NCBI GenBank assembly: GCA_046330075.1
Contig: JAXLTL010000005.1
Location: forward strand, 1 to 64,000
DNA length: 64,000 nucleotides
DNA from: JAJTFW01 sp046330075
GTDB lineage: Bacteria; Bacteroidota; Bacteroidia; AKYH767-A; OLB10
Direction of reading: 5' to 3'
Within the stretch, counting starts at the first letter, position 1, and each line of letters opens with the position of its first letter. The notes under the pieces are model-generated. The model was not told the origin of the DNA and ran no database searches. It saw only the letters and a program-made list of their open reading frames with translations. Position numbers and translations under genes: made by a program. Shown in pieces: positions 44,378 to 51,798 of this stretch.

Positions 44378-44858
44378 ACAATCAACTGATCAGGTCACCG
44401 CATCCATGTTTACTATCGGAGCCGAGCTTGCAACTAATCCACTCCGGCAGGTAAAACATCAGCGTATTTCCGTCTGATAAACGCCATACGATGAACCTTA
44501 TTTAGCGACAAATATATACTAATTTGCTCCCCTACTGCTGAGGCCGAACCGAATGCCCCGTCTCTTCGATCACTTGACCAATTAGTAATAGTTTACAGGA
44601 GTCTGTACCTCACTCCTTCTGATCAACAAATGCCGGCCTGACTCGTGGAGTGATCACCAAAAAGCAAATTTACCAAACTGGCTTTCAGGTAATTATGAGA
44701 CGATCATGGCAATGACTTTCAAGAAGGTCACCTGCTGCTTAAATCGAATCAATTTGCTGAGGTTAATGAATCAAATCAGAACTCCGGATGTTAGTGACCC
44801 TGCAAAAGAAGTGCTGATCAATAATTCGTAAATTTGCTCCTCATTTCAGATCAATTCA
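44378..44858. other. 481-bp intergenic region
   Basis: Between the divergent GT39-like gene and the CoA-transferase operon. No gene, repeat or RNA was recognised except the promoter-like box at 44829. Confidence 0.6.
44829..44836 (+). promoter_or_regulatory. -7 element of the CoA-transferase operon
   Basis: TAAATTTG (TAnnTTTG) ends 22 bp before the start codon at 44859. No clear -33 TTTG at the proper distance. Confidence 0.45.
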
Positions 44859-45557
44859 ATGAATAAAGTTGTCAATAACGCAAAAGAAGCGATTCACGAT
44901 ATACAGGATGGAGCCGTCATCATGCTTGGCGGATTTGGTTTATGTGGAATTCCCGAAAACTGCATTACCGCTCTCGTTGAGAAAAAAGTGAAAGGGCTGA
45001 CGTGCATATCCAACAATGCGGGCGTAGATGATTTCGGTATCGGCCTGATGCTTCAGACACGTCAGGTAAAAAAAATGATTTCCTCTTACGTGGGAGAAAA
45101 TGCAGAATTTGAACGGCAGCTGCTATCAGGTGAGTTGGAAGTGGATCTGATTCCACAGGGAACGCTGGCCACCCGTTGTATGGCCGCCGCCTACGGAATG
45201 CCTGCCGTTTGGGTTAGAGCAGGAGTCGGAACAGAAGTGGCTGAAGGAAAAGAAGTGCGATCCTTCAACGGAGTGGACTACCTGCTTGAATATGCTTTCG
45301 ATGCAGATTTTTCCATTGTAAAAGCATGGAAAGGAGACACACATGGTAATCTGATTTTCCGCAAGACCACACGCAATTTTAACATGCCCATGGCGATGGC
45401 AGGAAAAATTTCAATCGCTGAAGTGGAAGAATTGGTTCCGGCAGGTGAACTGGATCCGGATCAGATTCATGTACCGGGGATTTATATTCACCGCATCTTC
45501 AAAGGAGAGAAATTTGAAAAACGGATTGAGCAAAGAACAACTCGAAAAAAAGTTTAA
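44859..45557 (+). CDS. scoA: 3-oxoacid CoA-transferase, subunit A
   Basis: A 232-aa alpha subunit of a succinyl-CoA:3-ketoacid CoA transferase, which moves CoA from succinyl-CoA to acetoacetate in ketone body or short-chain acid use. GGFGLCGIPENCITAL is the CoA-binding GGFGxxGxPE motif; CISNNAGVDDFGIGLMLQ, GTLATRCMAAAYGMPAVWVR and YLLEYAFDADFSIVKAWKGD follow in order. Subunit B is encoded 86 bp downstream. Acetoacetate is the usual substrate of this subgroup; other 3-oxoacids cannot be excluded. Confidence 0.93.
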   Translation: MNKVVNNAKEAIHDIQDGAVIMLGGFGLCGIPENCITALVEKKVKGLTCISNNAGVDDFGIGLMLQTRQVKKMISSYVGENAEFERQLLSGELEVDLIPQGTLATRCMAAAYGMPAVWVRAGVGTEVAEGKEVRSFNGVDYLLEYAFDADFSIVKAWKGDTHGNLIFRKTTRNFNMPMAMAGKISIAEVEELVPAGELDPDQIHVPGIYIHRIFKGEKFEKRIEQRTTRKKV

Positions 45558-45643
45558 ATTATTCCTGAGCCTGATATTACTGATCATGCAGATCTGCGAG
45601 AATCAGTAAAATCAGTGTCATCCGCGTTCAAAACAGAAAGACT

Positions 45644-46303
45644 ATGTTAGACAAAAACGGCATTGCCAAACGCATTGCGAAGGAAGTAAAAGACGGGTAC
45701 TATGTTAACCTGGGTATCGGCATTCCTACGCTGGTAGCAAACTATATTCCCAACGGTGTTAATGTTACCCTGCAGTCCGAAAACGGTATGCTGGGAATGG
45801 GACCCTTCCCCTACGAAGGACAAGAAGATCCTGATCTGATCAACGCAGGGAAACAAACTATTACGGAAGTACCGGGCACCGCCTACTTCGACTCTGCCTT
45901 AAGCTTCGGAATGATCCGTGCAGGGAAAGTAGATCTTACCATACTCGGTGCCATGGAAGTGAGTGAAGACGGAGATATTGCCAACTGGAAGATCCCCGGA
46001 AAGATGGTTAAAGGTATGGGAGGAGCGATGGACCTGGTTGCTGCTGCCAAGAATATCATCGTGGCCATGCAACATGTGAACAAGGCCGGTGAAAGCAAAC
46101 TCTTACCAAAATGTTCACTGCCACTGACCGGCGTCAAGTGTGTAAAAAAGATCGTTACTGAGCTGGCTGTACTGGAAGTAGTACCCGGCAAGGGATTTGT
46201 TTTACTGGAACGTGCTCCCGGTGTAACGGTAGAGGATATACGAAATGCAACTGCCGGGAAACTGATCATCGAAGGTGATATTCCTGAAATGATAATCGAC
46301 TAA
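45644..46303 (+). CDS. scoB: 3-oxoacid CoA-transferase, subunit B
   Basis: A 219-aa beta subunit carrying the catalytic glutamate that forms the enzyme-CoA thioester, seen in LQSENGMLGMGPFP (about residue 46). VNLGIGIPTLVANYIPNG, GKVDLTILGAMEVSEDGDIA and MGGAMDLVAAAKNIIVAMQH are family hallmarks. Same operon as scoA; the following glycosyltransferase starts 16 bp later and is likely on the same mRNA. Confidence 0.94.
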   Translation: MLDKNGIAKRIAKEVKDGYYVNLGIGIPTLVANYIPNGVNVTLQSENGMLGMGPFPYEGQEDPDLINAGKQTITEVPGTAYFDSALSFGMIRAGKVDLTILGAMEVSEDGDIANWKIPGKMVKGMGGAMDLVAAAKNIIVAMQHVNKAGESKLLPKCSLPLTGVKCVKKIVTELAVLEVVPGKGFVLLERAPGVTVEDIRNATAGKLIIEGDIPEMIID

Positions 46304-46319
46304 TAGACGGCCGCTGAAA

Positions 46320-47246
46320 ATGGATATTTCAATTATTATTCCCATTTATAACGAAGAGAAGAATATTCAGCCGTTATATGACCGGGTTAAAAAGGTAGCA
46401 TCAGACATCAGCCCCTCCCATGAACTGGTTTTTATCAATGATGGCAGCCGTGATCAGTCGCTGGCGTTGATCCGTGAACTGGCGAAGAAAGATACCGCTG
46501 TCAGGTATATCAATTTCAGCCGGAATTTCGGACATCAGATAGCTGTTACGGCAGGACTCGAAGGATGTAAAGGACAACAGATTGTAATCATTGATGCTGA
46601 CCTGCAGGATCCGCCGGAACTGATTTTCGAAATGCGTAAGAAACTGGCAGAAGGATTTGAAGTCGTTTATGCCAGACGAAAAAAACGTCAGGGTGAAACA
46701 TTCCTGAAGAAGTACACGGCGAAGATGTTTTACCGCACCCTTGCGAAGATCACCTCCGTCAACATTCCGCTCGATACAGGTGACTTCCGGATCATGGACC
46801 GAAAGATTGTGGATGTCCTGAAACAAATGCCGGAACAACAGAAATTTCTGAGAGGACAGATTGCCTGGGCCGGGTTTCGTCAGACATACATTGAATACGA
46901 CCGTGATCAGCGTCAGGCTGGTGAAACAGGATATACTTATAAAAAAATGATCCGCTTTGCACTGGATGGCATCACTGGCTTTTCAAATCTGCCGCTGAAA
47001 TTCGCAACCATTGCCGGGTTTATCGTGAGTGGTGTTACCTTTCTCATCAGTCTGTATGCGTTGTATGCCCGATTTATTTCTAAGGATTATGTACCCGGCT
47101 GGACTTCACTGATCCTGGCGATACTTTTTATCGGAGGTGTCCAGCTTATCAGTATCGGCATCATTGGTGAATATATCAGCAGGTTAAGCGCAAATGTGAG
47201 AAAACGCCCATTGTATATCATCGAGGATTCCAATCTGAACAGTTAA
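46320..47246 (+). CDS. GtrB-type glycosyltransferase (polyprenyl-phosphate sugar transferase)
   Basis: A 308-aa family 2 enzyme: SIIIPIYNEEKNIQPLYDRV, FINDGSRDQSLALIREL, FSRNFGHQIAVTAGLEGC, IIDADLQDPPELIFEM (metal and catalytic residues) and RQAGETGYTYKKMIRFALDG. Two C-terminal membrane helices (about 232-255 and 265-290) and ISIGIIGEYISRL are typical of GtrB/DPM-like proteins that make undecaprenyl-phosphate-glucose or a similar donor. The donor may feed the GT39-like transferase at 42878. Its link to the CoA-transferase genes is position only. Confidence 0.9.
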   Translation: MDISIIIPIYNEEKNIQPLYDRVKKVASDISPSHELVFINDGSRDQSLALIRELAKKDTAVRYINFSRNFGHQIAVTAGLEGCKGQQIVIIDADLQDPPELIFEMRKKLAEGFEVVYARRKKRQGETFLKKYTAKMFYRTLAKITSVNIPLDTGDFRIMDRKIVDVLKQMPEQQKFLRGQIAWAGFRQTYIEYDRDQRQAGETGYTYKKMIRFALDGITGFSNLPLKFATIAGFIVSGVTFLISLYALYARFISKDYVPGWTSLILAILFIGGVQLISIGIIGEYISRLSANVRKRPLYIIEDSNLNS

Positions 47247-47340
47247 CATCGTTTGACCCTTTTATATCGCGGATATGGGATACACTGAATATGAACTCAA
47301 AGGATTTATTGGCTACTGCATTTCAGAGCAGACAATTGAA

Positions 47341-47862
47341 TTATTCAAAGCCTAACTCAACATCATCGATGAGGGTATTTCCGCCTTTATCAAACAACGG
47401 ATAAACACTCAATTTGTACCCGGCTTGTGCTTTACCTTCGAATTCAAGCTCCCCTTCCAAAAGCTCCCATGAACCGGGTTTTATATTCGCTGTTTTTGTA
47501 TCAAGGGCATTCCAATATACCGTTTGTGCTGAATCATTATCAATCGAGCAAACCATCTTTACAACCGACGAAGCATTCTCGAGGCGCACGTAGGCTTTAA
47601 TCTTGATTTTCTTTGGCAGGAAATTAACCATATCACCAATCTTTCGGCTATAGGTGGGACCATAAATTGTCTCCTGATTGACCTGTGCGCATTTTACTCC
47701 TGAATGTGCAAGTGGATTACTGACGATAGCAGGTTGATCCACAAATCCTGCTACATCATCATAACTGATATGAAAAGTGGTATTTGTTTTTTCAGGTTCC
47801 GAACAGGACGCTAATCCGGCAAACAAGGAAACGATCAGGAGGTTGTTGATTGACTTTTTCAT
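47341..47862 (-). CDS. Lipoprotein, paralogue of the 42372-42875 product
   Basis: A 173-aa lipoprotein starting at MKKSINNLLIVSLFAGLASC (Cys20 lipobox; seven codons upstream rejected). YDDVAGFVDQPAIVSNPLAH, SGVKCAQVNQETIYGPTYSR, KIKIKAYVRLENAS, VKMVCSIDND and GSWELLEGELEF, with terminal LIDDVELGFE, align along the full length with the other lipoprotein 5 kb away. A beta-sandwich binding domain on the envelope is plausible. No known family assigned. Confidence 0.7.
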   Translation of the reverse strand: MKKSINNLLIVSLFAGLASCSEPEKTNTTFHISYDDVAGFVDQPAIVSNPLAHSGVKCAQVNQETIYGPTYSRKIGDMVNFLPKKIKIKAYVRLENASSVVKMVCSIDNDSAQTVYWNALDTKTANIKPGSWELLEGELEFEGKAQAGYKLSVYPLFDKGGNTLIDDVELGFE

Positions 47863-48038
47863 AGTGGATTTAGAAGTACACAAAATTAATCAAATTGTTC
47901 AATTGATGGGATTTCTATTTTAATAGAACCCGCAGGGAAAACATCCGTTATCCGTTTGTTTGAATAAATGGATCTGACAACCGGTTATTGAGCAGGTTTT
48001 ATCAGCTGCACATCTGATTCAGCAGAAAACGGCAAGCC

Positions 48039-50264
48039 TCAAATTCCGAAATCATCGCCTCCGTTCTGCTGTTGAACCGGATTTTTATATTTCGAACAAT
48101 CCAGTTCTACACCCAGCGGCTTCTCGGGTGGTTCAAAGGCGCCTTTCGAGTAATTCAAAGTAGGATCTGCATATACTTTCTTCATGTATAGCCCCCATAT
48201 CGGAAGAGCTACATTGGCACCTTGCCCGAGTTGAGTGGTGCGGAAATGTACTGCACGGTCTTCACATCCGGCCCAGGCACCACTTACCAGTTCCGGAGTG
48301 ATTCCCATGAACCATCCATCACTGTTGTTCTGTGTTGTTCCCGTTTTTCCGGCTATCGGATTGGTAAACCCATATTTTGATCCACGCAGACGTGCACCGG
48401 TACCAAAAAGTGTTACACCCTGCATCAGGTTTAACATGAGATAGGATGTTTCTTCGCTGATGGCTTCTATTTTTCGGGGAACGAAATCCTGCAGTACGAC
48501 TCCGTTCTTATCTTCAATCCGCAGAATATATTGCGGCTCGGTATACACGCCTTTATTTGCGAAAGTGCAATAGGCAGATACCATTTCGTAAACGGAGACA
48601 TCGGCGGTTCCCAGTGCCAGACTCGGATACGGCTCCAGTTCGCTGGTAATACCCATCTTGCGGGCCACCTGCACCACAGCATCCGGACCGAACTGCTTCA
48701 TCAGATACGCAGAGATACAATTGATCGATTCGGCCAGCGCTTCCTTGAGTGATAACATGCCACCATATTTACCATCGGAGTTGGAAGGTGTCCAGGGAAC
48801 TCCTGCTTTGTCAATAATAGTAACCGGCACGTTGGGCACTTCATAGCAGGGCGAATACCCTTCCTGCATAGCGAGTGTATAAAGGAACGGTTTGAACGTA
48901 GATCCTACCTGACGCTTTCCTTCTTTCACGTGATCATATTGGAAATATTTGTAGTTGTTCCCTCCTACCCATGCACGCACGTAACCGGTCTGCGGCTCCA
49001 TCGACATAAAGCCGGTCTGATAAAACATCTTATAGTACTTAATGGAATCCAGCGGCGACATCATCGTATCCACTTCTCCCTTCCAGGAGAAAACCCTCAT
49101 CTCTGTCTTTTTCGCAAATGCCTTTTTTATCTCTGACTCCGAAGCCCCTGCCTTTTTCATGCTGATGTATCGGTCGCTGCGTTTCATCGCTTCATCAATC
49201 AGCTCCGGGTGATCTGACCAGGGCACACGTCCTTTCCAGTGATCATAAAACGTTTTCTGCAGTTCGGTGAAATGCTCCTGCACCGCCTCCTCTGCATAAC
49301 GCTGCATCCTGGAGTCTATGGTTGTATAGATGTGTAAGCCATCCCGGTAAAGATTGTAGGGTGTTCCATCCGCCTTTTTATGATCCTTGCACCATTTCAG
49401 CAGATCCTGACGCAGCACCTCCCTGAAATACTGTGCAAGGCCCTCCGTATGACTTTCCTGACGGAAGTTGAGTTTTATCGGCAGCTTGATAAGCGAGTCC
49501 TTTTGTCCTTCAGTGATGAAATTATACTTCGCCATCTGCCCGATAACAGTGTTGCGGCGGAACGTTGCACTCTCTACCTTCCTGACAGGGTTATACCGTG
49601 TTGGTGCCTGTAACATTCCAATAAGTAAAGCAGCTTCTTCGATCTTTAATTCAGATGGCTGTTTGTTGAAATAGGTTGTGGAGGCCGATTTAATTCCATA
49701 TGCGTTATTCCCAAACTCCACTGTATTAAGGTACATAGCAAGAATTTCCGGTTTAGTATAATTTCTCTCTAACCGTACAGCAATAATCCATTCTTTAAGT
49801 TTCTGAATTACGATTTGAAGTTTATTCAAATCCCCGCGCGGGAAAAGGTTCTTTGCCAGCTGCTGTGTAAGCGTACTTCCACCGCCAGCATCCTGTTGAA
49901 GGATGATGCTTTTCACAAAAACACGGAACAGGCCTTTGATATCAACACCACTATGCTCTTCGAAACGTACGTCTTCGGTAGCCTTCAGTGCACTAACCAG
50001 ATTCGGAGACAGGTCCTTGAAGTGGATGTTGACACGGTTCTGTACATAGTACTTGCCAAGGATTTTTGTGTCGGCAGAATACACTTCGCTGGCCAGACTC
50101 GAATTTGGATTTTCAAGTTCCTCAAATGATGGCAGCTCCCCGAAAACACCCGCTGAGGTGAGACCAACCAGCAAAAAAATAAATAACACCGGAGCAAGTA
50201 CAATGATCCAGAGATATTTTACGTATTTACCGAACTGTTTTGTTGAGCCTTGCGCCTTCGCCAT
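48039..50264 (-). CDS. Penicillin-binding protein 1A, bifunctional
   Basis: A 741-aa class A PBP making and cross-linking peptidoglycan. One membrane anchor is at about 14-36 (YLWIIVLAPVLFIFLLVGLT). The glycosyltransferase family 51 domain has ALKATEDVRFEEHSGVDIKG (catalytic Glu), GGGSTLTQQLAKNLFPRG and KPEILAMYLNTVEFGNNAYG. The transpeptidase has KRQVGSTFKPFLYTLAMQEG (SxxK serine), ESINCISAYL (SxN) and AGKTGTTQNNSDGWFMG (KTG). All active residues are present. Monocistronic by its surroundings. Confidence 0.95.
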   Translation of the reverse strand: MAKAQGSTKQFGKYVKYLWIIVLAPVLFIFLLVGLTSAGVFGELPSFEELENPNSSLASEVYSADTKILGKYYVQNRVNIHFKDLSPNLVSALKATEDVRFEEHSGVDIKGLFRVFVKSIILQQDAGGGSTLTQQLAKNLFPRGDLNKLQIVIQKLKEWIIAVRLERNYTKPEILAMYLNTVEFGNNAYGIKSASTTYFNKQPSELKIEEAALLIGMLQAPTRYNPVRKVESATFRRNTVIGQMAKYNFITEGQKDSLIKLPIKLNFRQESHTEGLAQYFREVLRQDLLKWCKDHKKADGTPYNLYRDGLHIYTTIDSRMQRYAEEAVQEHFTELQKTFYDHWKGRVPWSDHPELIDEAMKRSDRYISMKKAGASESEIKKAFAKKTEMRVFSWKGEVDTMMSPLDSIKYYKMFYQTGFMSMEPQTGYVRAWVGGNNYKYFQYDHVKEGKRQVGSTFKPFLYTLAMQEGYSPCYEVPNVPVTIIDKAGVPWTPSNSDGKYGGMLSLKEALAESINCISAYLMKQFGPDAVVQVARKMGITSELEPYPSLALGTADVSVYEMVSAYCTFANKGVYTEPQYILRIEDKNGVVLQDFVPRKIEAISEETSYLMLNLMQGVTLFGTGARLRGSKYGFTNPIAGKTGTTQNNSDGWFMGITPELVSGAWAGCEDRAVHFRTTQLGQGANVALPIWGLYMKKVYADPTLNYSKGAFEPPEKPLGVELDCSKYKNPVQQQNGGDDFGI

Positions 50265-50363
50265 AGATCGACGAAATTATAAAACTATCTGTTTCCTCCT
50301 GCCATTTCAGCGCGGAGAACCTTGATTTCGTCGTAATAGAACGGGGGCAGGACTGAAATAGTA

Positions 50364-51233
50364 TCAGCCCAGCAACACCGATCGCATGGAAATAGAACCC
50401 ATCATGGTTTTTTCGTTGAAAAACCGGAGATCGTCCTGTTTATCCTGTAAGGCGATGGCATAGAGCAAGGGCAGGTAATGCTCGTTGGTGGGAATCGATA
50501 ATTCCGCGATTTTCCCTTTGGAACTGTAATTTACGAGCGCAGCATGGTCGCCGGCGAGCAATCTATCCGTTGACCAGTTATCGAATTCAATGGCCCAGTC
50601 GAAGGCGTTGTCGTTCCATTGCATCCGGCCCAGATTGTGGACGATATTTCCGGAACCGATGATCAGCACGCCTTTGTCCCGGAGGGCTTTCAGTTCCATT
50701 GCCAGTTCATAGTGCCATTGCGGTGGTTTACTGAGGTCGAGACTAAGCTGGAAAACCGGAATATCAGCCTTCGGAAACATGGGCTTCAGCACCGACCAGC
50801 AGCCGTGGTCGAGGCCCCAGTCGTGCGCCGGCTGCACCGTTGTTTTCTTTACCAGGGAGATAGTTTCCTGCGCCACCTCTACCGCTCCGGGAGCGGGGTA
50901 TTGTACGGCGAACAGCTCATCGGGGAAACCATAAAAATCGTGGATGGTTTCCGGTTTGGCCATGGCCGTTACGAGCGTTTTACCACTGGTCATCCAGTGC
51001 GCCGAAACACAGAGAATGGCTTTCGGACGTTCAATGGCAGCACCTATTTTCTTCCAGGCCAGACTGAATTCATTCTGTTCGATTGCATTCATCGGGTTAC
51101 CGTGTCCCACAAACATCACCGGCATGCGCTTTTTCTCACCGGCCATACCGGAAGCGAGCGATGAGAATTCGTTCAGGGTGAAGAGTCCTGTTGCCATAAT
51201 TGCCGATTGTTTTATAAACGATTTACGATCCAT
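50364..51233 (-). CDS. ygiD: LigB-type extradiol dioxygenase (4,5-DOPA dioxygenase-like)
   Basis: A 289-aa protein of the class III extradiol/YgiD family. The N-terminus MDRKSFIKQSAIMATGLFTL may be an export signal or helix. Metal ligands are in VMFVGHGNPMNAI, ILCVSAHWMTSGK and HDWGLDHGCWSVLKPMF, and IGSGNIVHNLGRMQ is conserved. In other organisms the enzyme opens L-DOPA or a related catechol; the real substrate here is uncertain. A small exported protein gene lies 22 bp upstream, same strand. Confidence 0.85.
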   Translation of the reverse strand: MDRKSFIKQSAIMATGLFTLNEFSSLASGMAGEKKRMPVMFVGHGNPMNAIEQNEFSLAWKKIGAAIERPKAILCVSAHWMTSGKTLVTAMAKPETIHDFYGFPDELFAVQYPAPGAVEVAQETISLVKKTTVQPAHDWGLDHGCWSVLKPMFPKADIPVFQLSLDLSKPPQWHYELAMELKALRDKGVLIIGSGNIVHNLGRMQWNDNAFDWAIEFDNWSTDRLLAGDHAALVNYSSKGKIAELSIPTNEHYLPLLYAIALQDKQDDLRFFNEKTMMGSISMRSVLLG

Positions 51234-51255
51234 TGGAGGGCTACCTGATTACTGT

Positions 51256-51777
51256 TTAATCGAGCTTCTTGACGTCAATATATTTCAATGATTTGACGAA
51301 ACGCCGGCCGCTGATGAGGTCATCAAAGGCAATGAATGCTATGCGATTTTTCATGTCCGCCATTTTAACACCATCCGCTGAGCTGATTATACAAAACGAT
51401 TGACCATGTGAAGAATTGTATAATTCATTCCAGGATATTGCAACGGTGTAACCATCCGTTGCTTTCAAAATAAATACAAACCGACTGAGCTCCCGTGCCT
51501 GATCAAATTTGTAGTTTACATTTTCCAGTATTCTTGTTAGCGGTATTCCATGAATATCCCTCAGTGTATCTCTGATTTCTCCCTTGTGATTCACCAGTAC
51601 CTTATCACCATAAACAGAATCCTTCATAGCCTTCAGAACAGAGAGATCAAGCACCACCTTTTCCTGAATGGCACCGGTAATCTCCAGCGCTGCAGAAGGT
51701 ACTATCTCTTTCTGCGCCATTGCCAGGTTGTTACCAAAGAGTAACAAGAGACCTATAAAGATGGTTGTGGGTTTCAT
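51256..51777 (-). CDS. Exported protein, SUOX/molybdopterin-domain-like
   Basis: A 173-aa product with a Sec signal (MKPTTIFIGLLLLFGNNLAMA). The mature sequence, LEITGAIQEKVVLDLSVLKA ... IRDTLRDIHGIPLTRILENV ... DGYTVAISWNELYNSS, follows the pattern of small molybdopterin-binding-domain-like proteins (a SUOX-type fold reduced to its core), with no visible Cys ligand to molybdenum. Cofactor binding is therefore doubtful. It is between the dioxygenase and the outer membrane receptor, all on the minus strand and closely spaced. Confidence 0.55.
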   Translation of the reverse strand: MKPTTIFIGLLLLFGNNLAMAQKEIVPSAALEITGAIQEKVVLDLSVLKAMKDSVYGDKVLVNHKGEIRDTLRDIHGIPLTRILENVNYKFDQARELSRFVFILKATDGYTVAISWNELYNSSHGQSFCIISSADGVKMADMKNRIAFIAFDDLISGRRFVKSLKYIDVKKLD

Positions 51778-51798
51778 TTTCTTAACTTCTGATATGAA

